Below are positions 8,928 to 16,677 of a stretch of DNA of 64,000 nucleotides, one piece after another. The notes under the pieces were generated by a model. The model saw only the letters and a program-made list of their open reading frames with translations, was not told the origin of the DNA and did no database searches. Position numbers and translations under genes: made by a program. Position 1 is the first letter of the stretch. Each line of letters begins with the position of its first letter. Origin of the DNA: Bacteroidota bacterium (GTDB lineage: Bacteria; Bacteroidota; Bacteroidia; Chitinophagales; BACL12); NCBI GenBank assembly GCA_016718035.1, contig JADKEK010000002.1:434001-498000 (forward strand). Reading direction: 5' to 3'.

Positions 8928-9953
8928 TTAACTCATTAGCAATGCTGCATATTGTTCACGATTTTTCAATGCAATACCTGTTCCACGAACAACTGCTTTA
9001 AGTGGGTCGTCAGCAACGTGCACCATCAGTTTTGTTTTCTGACTGATACGTTTGTCGAGACCACGCAATAAAGCGCCGCCACCTGTGAGGTAAATTCCAT
9101 TGCGTTGGATATCACTTGCCAACTCTGGAGGAGTAGTTTCAAGTGCTTTGAGAATAGCCTCTTCAATTTTTGAAATGGACTTATCGAGAGAATGTGCAAT
9201 TTCGGAGTAGGTAACAACCAGCTGTTTAGGAATACCGGTCATAAGGTCACGACCACTTACCTGGTAATCTTCAGGGGCTTCATCTAACTCAGTTAAAGCT
9301 GAGCCCACATTTATTTTGATAGCTTCTGCTGTTCTTTCACCAATCAGCAAGTTGTGCTGACGACGCATATAATCAACAATATCAGCTGTAAATTCATCAC
9401 CGGCAACGCGTATAGACTGGTCGCAAACAATACCGGAAAGTGCTACTACTGCAATTTCAGTTGTACCACCGCCAATATCAATAATCATATTGCCGACAGG
9501 TTCCTGCACATCTAAACCAATACCTAATGCTGCAGCCATTGGCTCATGAATGAGGTATGCTTCTCGCGCTCCTGCTTGTTCAGCACTATCTTTTACTGCT
9601 CGTTTTTCAACTTCTGTAATGCCTGAAGGGATACAAATAACCATCACCAACGAGGGTTTGAACAACTTGTTTTTAGGGAAAATCATACTTATCATCCCGC
9701 GAATCATCGATTCCGCAGCCTGGAAGTCAGCAATAACGCCATCTCGAAGCGGTCAGATCGTCTTTATGTTCTCATGGGTTTTTTCGTGCATTTGCATGGC
9801 GCGTTTGCCAACTGCAATCACTTTTTCTGTTTTGCGGTCAATAGCTACAATGGATGGCTCGTCAACCATAACTTTATCATGTGCTATGATAAGCGTGTTT
9901 GCCGTACCGAGATCGATTGCTATTTCCTGAGTGAGAAAGTTAAAAATACCCAT
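8928..9953 (-). pseudogene. mreB: Rod shape-determining actin MreB, interrupted by in-frame TGA
   Basis: Cytoskeletal ATPase that directs side-wall synthesis. The frame from the ATG at 9953 opens with IAIDLGTANTLI (phosphate-1 loop) and reads to HENIKTI, then meets TGA at 9755-9753. The same frame continues without any shift as PLRDGVIADFQAAESMIRGMI, through DIGGGTTEIAV (phosphate-2) and YLTGGGALLRGLD (adenosine motif), to the normal end. MreB proteins carry Arg at the TGA position (KTIRPLRDGV), so CGA to TGA is the simplest change. The first piece is 66 residues; a restart at an internal Met would lack the first ATP loop. It may be a base-call error, a true nonsense mutation, or readthrough. 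It heads the mre-mrd operon. Confidence 0.92.
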
Positions 9954-9981
9954 GGTTGTTTCTTAAATGTACCTAAAGGTG

Positions 9982-9989
9982 CAAAATTA
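9982..9989 (-). promoter_or_regulatory. Candidate -7 box for the mre-mrd operon
   Basis: On the minus strand the sequence TAATTTTG, a full match to TAnnTTTG, lies 28 bases before the mreB ATG. No clear TTG is found at the usual 19-21 base distance upstream. The rest of the 308-base gap from 9954 to 10261 is AT-rich, and apart from this box and the purH terminator nothing is seen in it. Confidence 0.4.
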
Positions 9990-10208
9990 AAGTTTGTTAA
10001 GGATATGCGCGGGAAAAATCAATAAATAGTTCTACAAACTTCAATATTTTTTTTCAATACTAAAAATACTGAGCGCATTATTTTAATAATTATTTTTTTA
10101 CACGAACATTTTTAGTTTTTGTAAGTGATATTACAAACAATTATTGTTGCATATAACTCATTATTGAAGTGCGATATTTCAAATGTACTTGTTATAATTT
10201 TTGGCAAC

Positions 10209-10239
10209 AAAAAAACCGGCAATATCTGGTTACCGGTTT
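10209..10239 (-). terminator. Intrinsic terminator of purH
   Basis: On the minus strand AAACCGG (10239-10233) pairs with CCGGTTT (10219-10213) around a 13-base loop. The run of seven T that follows (complement of 10209-10215) completes an intrinsic terminator 22 bases after the purH stop. Confidence 0.75.
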
Positions 10240-10261
10240 ATCAATTTTATTGCTCATTATA

Positions 10262-11797
10262 TCAATGTTTAAAGTGTCGGGTTCCACTCAATACCATGGC
10301 CATTTGATGTTCATTACAATAGTCCACCGAGTCCTTATCCCGAATACTGCCTCCCGGCTGAATAACGGCTGAAATGCCCGCCTCATGGGCTATTTGAACG
10401 CAATCAGGGAAGGGGAAAAACGCCTCGCTGGCCATTACCGAACCACTCACATCGAAGCCAAAACTACGCGCTTTATTAATGGCCTGATTAAGGGCATCTA
10501 CCCTTGAAGTTTGTCCTGTACCACATCCTATCATCTGACCATTTTTTACCAATGCAATGCCATTTGATTTTAAATGTTTAACTGCAATTTCAGCAAACAA
10601 TAAGTCTTGCAATTGCGCATCTGTTGGTCTAACCTCAGTAACATACTTTAACTCATGCACAGCAGTCGCCTTGTTGTTGCGGTCCTGAACAAGCACACCA
10701 TTCAACATACTCTTATATTGCTTAGCCGGAAATTCAAACATTTTTTGCTTGAGTATGATTCTGTTCTTTTTAGTTTGTAACACCACCAATGCATCATGTT
10801 CATATGCAGGTGCTATTAATACTTCAAAAAACAATTCATTTATTTTATAAGCTGTAGCTAAATCGATTATTTGATTGCAGATAAGCACACCTCCGAAAGC
10901 GGATACCGGGTCTGCCGCCAATGCCTTGTCCCACGCTTCTCCTGTGGTTTTGGCAGTAGTTAAGCCGCATGCATTAGTATGCTTTATAATAGCAAATGTG
11001 CTAAGGCCTTTTTTTGCTGTTTCTGCAAATTCTTCTATCAAATACACACAACTTTCAATATCAACCAAGTTGTTATAAGATATTTCTTTGCCATGTAATT
11101 TCTCAAATACATCAGTCAGTTTACCATAAAAAGCTGCATCCTGATGTGGGTTCTCACCATAACGCATGGCTATTTTCGGGGTATAACGCACACCATAATT
11201 TTCGTTGTGATTAAACCAGGTATAGATTGCATCATCATAATGCGACGTAATTTCGAAAGCACGTTTAGCAAAATACTTGCGCTGTCCGAAATAGGTTTCA
11301 CCATTTTTTTCGTTGAGCATTTCTAACAATGGTGCATAATCATCTTTTGAAGCAATAATTAAAACATCATTACAATTTTTAGCTGCTGCACGTATTAATG
11401 ATACTCCGCCAATGTCAATCTTCTCAATTATGTCTGCTTCAACCGTAGTGCTTTTTACTGTTTCTTCAAAAGGGTATAAATCGACAATAACCAAATCTAT
11501 TTCAGGGATTTCATACTGAGCCAGCTGAGCCATGTCTTCTTTGAGTTCACGACGGGCTAAGATCCCTCCGAAAACCTTTGGGTGTAAGGTTTTAACCCTT
11601 CCACCAAGGATGCTTGGATAGGTAGTCAAATCTTCAACAGCTAGTACCGGAACACCTAATTTTTCAATAAATTCACGTGTGCCACCGGTGGAATATAATA
11701 CTACTCCCAACTCATGCAATTTTTGGATAACTGGTTCTAGTTGGTCTTTATAAAAAACAGAAATTAAGGCTGATTTTATCTTAATTGGAGCGTGCAT
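10262..11797 (-). CDS. purH: Bifunctional AICAR transformylase / IMP cyclohydrolase
   Basis: Catalyses the last two steps of IMP synthesis: formyl transfer from 10-formyl-THF to AICAR, then ring closure. 511 residues, normal for the family. The N-terminal MGS-like cyclohydrolase domain has YSTGGTREFIEKLG (34-47) and LGGRVKTLHPKVFGGIL (64-80). The C-terminal transformylase domain carries KHTNACGL, the counterpart of the usual KHxNPCG motif, and the closing AVIQPGGSIRDKD segment. It lies 86 bases downstream of purN on the same strand and has its own candidate promoter and terminator. Confidence 0.96.
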   Translation of the reverse strand: MHAPIKIKSALISVFYKDQLEPVIQKLHELGVVLYSTGGTREFIEKLGVPVLAVEDLTTYPSILGGRVKTLHPKVFGGILARRELKEDMAQLAQYEIPEIDLVIVDLYPFEETVKSTTVEADIIEKIDIGGVSLIRAAAKNCNDVLIIASKDDYAPLLEMLNEKNGETYFGQRKYFAKRAFEITSHYDDAIYTWFNHNENYGVRYTPKIAMRYGENPHQDAAFYGKLTDVFEKLHGKEISYNNLVDIESCVYLIEEFAETAKKGLSTFAIIKHTNACGLTTAKTTGEAWDKALAADPVSAFGGVLICNQIIDLATAYKINELFFEVLIAPAYEHDALVVLQTKKNRIILKQKMFEFPAKQYKSMLNGVLVQDRNNKATAVHELKYVTEVRPTDAQLQDLLFAEIAVKHLKSNGIALVKNGQMIGCGTGQTSRVDALNQAINKARSFGFDVSGSVMASEAFFPFPDCVQIAHEAGISAVIQPGGSIRDKDSVDYCNEHQMAMVLSGTRHFKH

Positions 11798-11819
11798 ACT
11801 ATAATTATTTATTATGCTG

Positions 11820-11827
11820 CAAAGTTA
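11820..11827 (-). promoter_or_regulatory. Candidate -7 box for purH
   Basis: On the minus strand TAACTTTG (a full TAnnTTTG match) lies 22 bases before the purH ATG. A TTTG occurs 24 bases upstream of it, slightly more than the usual 19-21. It implies that purH can be transcribed apart from purN. Confidence 0.45.
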
Positions 11828-11883
11828 CCCCTAAGCAATCAATACTTGAAGCAAAGCCAGGATGATATTAATCAGAAATGCGC

Positions 11884-12480
11884 TTAAATATTATTTAGCA
11901 ACAGTTTTTCCACTATGCCGGGTAGATAGGCATATTCTAATTCTCTTACCCTGCTTTCTATACTTTCAGGGGTGTCGTTTGGGGTGATGTCAATACTAAT
12001 CTGAAATAAAATTCTTCCTTCGTCATAAACCTCATCTACTTCATGAACGGTAATTCCGGTTTCATCTACGCCTTTGTCAAAAACTGCCTGATGTACGTTT
12101 TTGCCATACATGCCCTTCCCTCCAAAATCAGGTAAAAGTGCAGGATGAATATTGAATATGCGATGCGGATATTTCCTGATTAATTCCCCTGGAACCAGCG
12201 CCAGATAGCCTGCCAGCAAGATAAAGTCGATTGCGAATTCGGCTAAAACAGCGAGCCCGTTTTCAGGTTGCTGCCACTGTTTATTGGTAATAATACGACA
12301 AGGCACACCATGCTTTTCGGCAATAGCTATAACACCTGCCTGAGGGTTATTGGTAACAATTAATGGTATTGTTATGTCTGGATGTTGGTGGAAAAACCGA
12401 AGACAATTTTCAGCATTAGAACCGGCTCCCGAAGCAAATATGGCCAGACGAATTTTTTTGTCAGAATCCAAACTCATCAA
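11884..12480 (-). CDS. purN: Phosphoribosylglycinamide formyltransferase
   Basis: Transfers formyl from 10-formyl-THF to GAR, the third step of purine synthesis. 198 residues. The N-terminal phosphate-binding loop reads FASGAGSN (14-21). The catalytic region reads FNIHPALLPDFGGKGMYG (about 108-125), with Asn and His of the NIHP motif, and is followed by the GITVHEVDEVYDEG segment with the catalytic Asp. Two Met codons lie together at the start. The gene overlaps the 3' end of the upstream lipoprotein gene by 20 bases and lies next to purH, so both nearby genes of one pathway are grouped here. Confidence 0.94.
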   Translation of the reverse strand: MMSLDSDKKIRLAIFASGAGSNAENCLRFFHQHPDITIPLIVTNNPQAGVIAIAEKHGVPCRIITNKQWQQPENGLAVLAEFAIDFILLAGYLALVPGELIRKYPHRIFNIHPALLPDFGGKGMYGKNVHQAVFDKGVDETGITVHEVDEVYDEGRILFQISIDITPNDTPESIESRVRELEYAYLPGIVEKLLLNNI

Positions 12481-13939
12481 TTATCACTTTTTGAAAAAAC
12501 TCATCAATATTGATTAGGCCATCCAGTTTATTCAGCTCAAGGGTAGATATCACAAAATTGGTATTGCCAACACCATCTTCTTTTTTAGCCATAACAACCG
12601 ATTCACCTAACCAAGGTGTCAGACTTAACGTGATATTGTCCTTTGCAGTCAAATTTGCGTGATATAATGGAGTTGCACCTATTTGTAATATGATAGGTTT
12701 AACCGTACCCACAATAGCAGTTGATTGCAATGTTGGCCATGAACCATCAACAGGAATTAATTGTGCGCCATTATCTAAAATCAAGGTTGTATCAACCGGA
12801 TTAACTAATTCGGCAATTGGTGTAAAATCAAGAAAGTTGCTCAAGGGGTCAAACGTAGATGATATATATACACTCATCAGCATCTTGCCACCTGAGTTAA
12901 AAAAGTCGCCGGTTGTTTTTTGTGCCAGCGAAAAGGAGTTATCGGCACTATTACTGAACCAAATAATCACATCAAATAAGTCGAAAACCTTGGCCTGTGT
13001 TATATTGTCGGCGGACTGCTGGGTATAATTGCCACCAGATTGTTCGAAAATCTGAATGGTATCAACCACCGAAAAGCCTTGATTGGCAAGCCTTGCAGCA
13101 TAAAATGTTTCGTTGGTAAGTGTGGTATATCCATTTACCATCAACACCGTACTATTCACTTTTTTCACAAAAACAGAATCAGCCTTAACATACCAACTGG
13201 TTGCTTCACTTTGGTCTACAGCCCTTATGTAGAGGGCATTCCAGGCATTTCCAACCATTCCATCCATGGTTATGGCATTTGGTAAGGTTGCCGCATTTTG
13301 GTAAACCTTACAAACCATATCGGTTGCCGTTGGGTCTACTGCCTCAAAAATGGCGCTGGTGACAGTTTTGTCTACTATATATGGTGTCTGAGTTGTATCG
13401 TTAAAACATAACTCGAACCGCAATAAGTTTTCTTCCCCATCGGGATCGGTGCCGGACCAAAAATATTTTAGTACCGGGAACGACTTAACCGGCGAAACCA
13501 AGCCGTCTAAAAATTGCGCCTCAGGAGGTGAGTTTTTTACCGGAATTACCAATCTGGCGGGCGTTGGGTCTTTTAAACCCTTATTGTCGATGGAACGAAT
13601 TTGAAATACGAAATCAGCAGAATCTTCACCCGCAGGGGGCGCTAAAATAAAAGTGCTGTCCTGAGCTTCTGTATAACTCCAAACCGTCGCTTCCGAAATT
13701 ATAGGGTCAAAAGTATATTCATAACCGGTTACAAACCCGTCTTCATCATCGCTCCACCATTTTAATGTTACCTCACTCTCGAGGCGGTCATCGCCAAATC
13801 GGATAATGGTGTCGGTAACTAAATAGGTTTCGGGAGCAATATTGCCCAATTCGGTGCCTTCAAAATCTTTTTTACATGAACCAAAAACAAGTGGTATTGC
13901 AGCAAACAACAAGATGGTATTGATGGCAGAGCGGTTCAT
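12461..13939 (-). CDS. Hypothetical outer-surface lipoprotein
   Basis: 492 residues from the ATG at 13939; an upstream GTG would add 11 residues before the signal and is less likely. The start is a lipoprotein signal peptide with lipobox VFGSC (Cys near 22), then two segments of fibronectin-III-like character (SEVTLKWWSDDEDGFVTGYEY and FPVLKYFWSGTDPDGEENLLRFEL, each with W...DxDG). The second half has VLMVNGYTTLTNETFYAARL and IIWFSNSADNSFSL, which could form an alpha/beta fold. I do not recognise a named family. The gene overlaps purN by 20 bases without an obvious functional link. A role at the cell surface is inferred from the lipobox only. Confidence 0.75.
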   Translation of the reverse strand: MNRSAINTILLFAAIPLVFGSCKKDFEGTELGNIAPETYLVTDTIIRFGDDRLESEVTLKWWSDDEDGFVTGYEYTFDPIISEATVWSYTEAQDSTFILAPPAGEDSADFVFQIRSIDNKGLKDPTPARLVIPVKNSPPEAQFLDGLVSPVKSFPVLKYFWSGTDPDGEENLLRFELCFNDTTQTPYIVDKTVTSAIFEAVDPTATDMVCKVYQNAATLPNAITMDGMVGNAWNALYIRAVDQSEATSWYVKADSVFVKKVNSTVLMVNGYTTLTNETFYAARLANQGFSVVDTIQIFEQSGGNYTQQSADNITQAKVFDLFDVIIWFSNSADNSFSLAQKTTGDFFNSGGKMLMSVYISSTFDPLSNFLDFTPIAELVNPVDTTLILDNGAQLIPVDGSWPTLQSTAIVGTVKPIILQIGATPLYHANLTAKDNITLSLTPWLGESVVMAKKEDGVGNTNFVISTLELNKLDGLINIDEFFQKVIIDEFGF

Positions 13940-13973
13940 TCTGCTGCGAAGATAATGCTTCTGCTTAAACACT

Positions 13974-13981
13974 TATCTTTG
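13974..13981 (+). promoter_or_regulatory. Candidate -7 box for the WlbB-WlbA-UpxY genes
   Basis: TATCTTTG, a full TAnnTTTG match, ends 14 bases before the ATG at 13996. The predicted leader is therefore under 10 bases. No clear TTG is seen upstream at standard spacing. It lies in the 56-base gap between divergent genes. Confidence 0.45.
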
Positions 13982-13995
13982 CCCTAACCGGGATT

Positions 13996-14577
13996 ATGAC
14001 AAATAACAATTATTTCATTCACGAATCGGCAATTGTTGATGAAGGTGCCCAAATTGGAAAGGGCACAAAAATCTGGCATTTTACACATATCATGTCCACT
14101 GCAGTAATTGGCGACAATTGTAGTATTGGTCAAAATGTTTTTGTTGCCGGTGATGTTCGGCTTGGTGCTAACGTGAAAGTGCAAAACCATGTTTCTATTT
14201 ATTCGGGAGTGGTTTGCGAAGACGATGTTTTTTTAGGGCCGAGTATGGTATTTACAAATGTGATTAATCCGAGAAGTGCCATTGAACGCAAAAATGAATT
14301 CAAATCTACTTTAGTAAAAAAAGGTGCAACAATTGGTGCTAATGCAACTATTGTTTGTGGAATAACAATTGGTGTTTATGCATTTATCGGTGCAGGTGCA
14401 GTTGTTACAAAAAGTATAGACGACTACGCTTTAGTTACCGGTAATCCTGCAAAACATCAGGGCTGGATGAGTGAACATGGAGCGAAATTAATTTTTGATG
14501 AAAATGGAAAAGCGACATGTGAAATTTCAGGCGCTTCGTATCAATTAATAAATAATCGTGTAAGTAAAATAGCATAA
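13996..14577 (+). CDS. Left-handed beta-helix N-acetyltransferase (WlbB/WbpD-like)
   Basis: 193 residues made almost wholly of hexapeptide repeats (IVDEGAQIGKGTKIWHFTHI, then IGDNCSIGQNVFVAGDVRLG and so on to about 150). The opening FIHESAIVDEGAQIG and the IWHFTHI segment match WbpD/WlbB, which acetylates the 3-amino group of UDP-2-acetamido-3-amino-glucuronate for surface polysaccharides. The following gene is WlbA/WbpB-like, which supports that pathway. The aminotransferase (WbpE/WlbC) is not in the window. Other sugar N-acetyltransferases of the same fold cannot be excluded. Confidence 0.82.
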   Translation: MTNNNYFIHESAIVDEGAQIGKGTKIWHFTHIMSTAVIGDNCSIGQNVFVAGDVRLGANVKVQNHVSIYSGVVCEDDVFLGPSMVFTNVINPRSAIERKNEFKSTLVKKGATIGANATIVCGITIGVYAFIGAGAVVTKSIDDYALVTGNPAKHQGWMSEHGAKLIFDENGKATCEISGASYQLINNRVSKIA

Positions 14578-14580
14578 CAC

Positions 14581-15618
14581 GTGATTGAAAACAAAATAAA
14601 TTGTGCTGTAATTGGATGTGGTCATATTGGGAAACGCCATGCAGAAATGATTATGCGTAACAGCCGCACTCAATTAGTTGCTTTGTGTGATGTACAACCA
14701 AAAGAAAATTTAAACATCAGCAATTTTCCGGGTAATTTTTATAGTGACATTCAACAATTACTCAGCGAAGAAAGTAATATCGACGTTGTACATATTTGCA
14801 CACCAAATGGATTACACGCAACACATGCTAATTTAGCGCTGCTAGCAGGAAAACATGTAGTAATCGAAAAACCTATGGCATTAACTGTTGCCGATTGCGA
14901 CAGTATTATTGCGAATGCCGCCATTCATAATAAATCGATATTTTGTGTAATGCAAAATCGTTTTTCTCCTCCTTCAGTTTGGTTGAAAAATATGATTACA
15001 GAAAACAGGTTGGGTGAAATTTATATGGTGCAGGTAAATTGTTTCTGGAATCGCGATGAACGTTATTACCATAAAAATACCTGGCATGGGAAAAATGATT
15101 TAGACGGAGGAACATTATTTACGCAATTTTCACATTTCATCGACACGATGGTGTGGTTATTTGGTGATATAGAAAATATTCAAACTCAATTTGCCGATTT
15201 TAATCATCAATCATTAACCGATTTCGAAGATTCAGGAAATATTACATTCTCATTTAAAAATGGCGGAATTGGCAGTGTGCATTATTCATCTGCTGTGTAT
15301 CAACAAAACTTCGAAAGCAGCATTCGCATCATCGGTGAAAAAGGAACAATTGCAATTGGTGGTCAATACATGAATGAAGTTAAATATTGTCATGTTGAAA
15401 ACTACGCCATGCCCGAATTAAAACCTACTGCCGCTCCCAATAATTATGGCCCGTATATCGGCTCAGCTGCGAATCATCATTTTATTATTGATAATATTGT
15501 AGATGTACTTGATAATAATGGCGCAATTGCCACTACTGCTGAAGAAGGCAAATTAGTAGTGAGTGTAATTGAAAGAATTTACGCGCAACGACCTGATTAT
15601 TTATTAAAAAATAAATAA
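14581..15618 (+). CDS. Gfo/Idh/MocA-family sugar dehydrogenase (WlbA/WbpB-like)
   Basis: 345 residues, GTG start 3 bases after the acetyltransferase stop. The N-terminal Rossmann motif is VIGCGHIGKRH (10-20), and EKPMALTVADCD (near 97-108) is the classic lysine-containing motif of the family. WNRDERYYHKNTWHGKNDLDGG, broken across the active-site loop, is typical of UDP-GlcNAcA 3-dehydrogenases (WlbA/WbpB), as is the DGGTLFTQFSHFID segment. Paired with the upstream acetyltransferase it would make UDP-diacetamido-uronic acid if an aminotransferase exists elsewhere. The substrate is inferred from the pairing. Confidence 0.83.
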   Translation: MIENKINCAVIGCGHIGKRHAEMIMRNSRTQLVALCDVQPKENLNISNFPGNFYSDIQQLLSEESNIDVVHICTPNGLHATHANLALLAGKHVVIEKPMALTVADCDSIIANAAIHNKSIFCVMQNRFSPPSVWLKNMITENRLGEIYMVQVNCFWNRDERYYHKNTWHGKNDLDGGTLFTQFSHFIDTMVWLFGDIENIQTQFADFNHQSLTDFEDSGNITFSFKNGGIGSVHYSSAVYQQNFESSIRIIGEKGTIAIGGQYMNEVKYCHVENYAMPELKPTAAPNNYGPYIGSAANHHFIIDNIVDVLDNNGAIATTAEEGKLVVSVIERIYAQRPDYLLKNK

Positions 15619-15624
15619 TTGTAA

Positions 15625-16152
15625 ATGGCAGCCAGTCCCGATAAACAAAATCCTGCTTCACCTTTACTATGGCATGTTGCTTATGTGAAATCACGTAGCG
15701 AAAAAAAAGTAAAAGAAAGACTCGACCGAATGGGGATTCAGGCTTTCTTACCTTTAATTAAAACAGTAAGGCAATGGAGTGATAGAAAAAAAACAGTGCA
15801 AGTGCCGCTGTTTAATGGTTACATTTTTTTACAACTCTCCGGCGACGATTACACCAGAGTGCGCATGGTAGAAGGTGTTGTTAATTTTATTTATCAGGAG
15901 AAAAAAATTGCAGTTGTCCCTGAAAAACAAATCGAAGATATTCGCACTTTTTTAGAGTCCGGATTACCTGTATCTGCTTCAACTGACACTTTTGCAAAAG
16001 GCGAACAGGTGGTTATTAATTTCGGCCCACTAAAAGGTTACCAGGGCGAATTACTGGAAATTGAAAATGAAAAACATTTTATTGTGCGTATAGCAGTAAT
16101 CAATCAGATTTTACGTTTATCTGTCCCAAAAGCTTATCTCGAAAAAGTTTAG
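15625..16152 (+). CDS. NusG-like antiterminator (UpxY/LoaP type)
   Basis: 175 residues. An NGN domain opens with WHVAYVKSRSEKKVKERLDRMGIQ, broken here as LLWHVAYVKSRSEKKV (14-29), and includes PLFNGYIFLQL. A KOW-like segment follows with GPLKGYQGELLEIENEKHFIV (about 131-151). Such NusG paralogues bind RNA polymerase and keep it going through long polysaccharide operons; UpxY is normally the first gene. Here it is instead the third gene after two nucleotide-sugar genes, and the next gene runs the other way, so no target operon lies downstream. It overlaps the convergent gene stop by 4 bases. Confidence 0.85.
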   Translation: MAASPDKQNPASPLLWHVAYVKSRSEKKVKERLDRMGIQAFLPLIKTVRQWSDRKKTVQVPLFNGYIFLQLSGDDYTRVRMVEGVVNFIYQEKKIAVVPEKQIEDIRTFLESGLPVSASTDTFAKGEQVVINFGPLKGYQGELLEIENEKHFIVRIAVINQILRLSVPKAYLEKV

Positions 16153-16628
16153 TTGCCCATTATTTTTTTAATATCGAGCTCGTCGGTAAACTTAAAACTA
16201 TAGGTCTTTCTGAAGAAATAAAATTTCTGTACTGTAATTGCACCTTCTAGCCCAACAGGCACTTTTTCTTCGCCTAAATAAGATTTTAAACCTGCCGCTA
16301 AAAGCCCTCCCATTTTATCTAAGGATGTAGAACACTCAACCGGCAAAATAAACTCCGTTTGTTTTTTCATCCTAACCGGTTCTAAAATCCCACCGCTTCC
16401 CATCGGTTTGTCATTTACTAAAACAGTAAACTCCATTGATTTAAGTGTAGCCCCGATTTTATTCGGATTATACAATGTTACATCTACATTCATTTTAGGC
16501 TGAGAAGTAATTCCACTCACTGCAAAATTTTCAAACCCTTTGTATTCCATTTCCTTAGAAGTTGCACAAGAAGTGAGGGTTAATGTTACCGCTACAAATA
16601 AAAATAAATAACCGGATTTCAATTTCAT
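16149..16628 (-). CDS. LEA14-like (WHy domain) lipoprotein
   Basis: 159 residues. The signal peptide ends in lipobox LTSC (Cys near 21), so the protein should be lipid-anchored. The body (VDVTLYNPNKIGATLKSMEF, then VLVNDKPMGSGG and MKKQTEFILPVECS) matches the water-stress WHy/LEA type 2 domain, where NPN is the hallmark. The function of bacterial members is poorly known. It is a single gene whose 3' end overlaps the convergent NusG-like gene. Confidence 0.75.
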   Translation of the reverse strand: MKLKSGYLFLFVAVTLTLTSCATSKEMEYKGFENFAVSGITSQPKMNVDVTLYNPNKIGATLKSMEFTVLVNDKPMGSGGILEPVRMKKQTEFILPVECSTSLDKMGGLLAAGLKSYLGEEKVPVGLEGAITVQKFYFFRKTYSFKFTDELDIKKIMGN

Positions 16629-16677
16629 ATACGCTGTATTACAACAAGTATGCCCATTTTAAGGCTTCAATAATAGA

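Noticed and set aside
9753..9755. Genome-wide recoding of TGA, or selenocysteine in MreB
   Set aside because: mrdA, secY and crtB end in TGA at correct positions; MreB has Arg there and no selenocysteine relatives are known.
10125..10372. Two short plus-strand frames near the end of purH
   Set aside because: They lie across the purH terminator and the purH 3' end, with no family likeness.
13984..14190. Minus-strand open frame over the start of the acetyltransferase gene
   Set aside because: It is antisense to a strong hexapeptide-repeat protein and resembles nothing.
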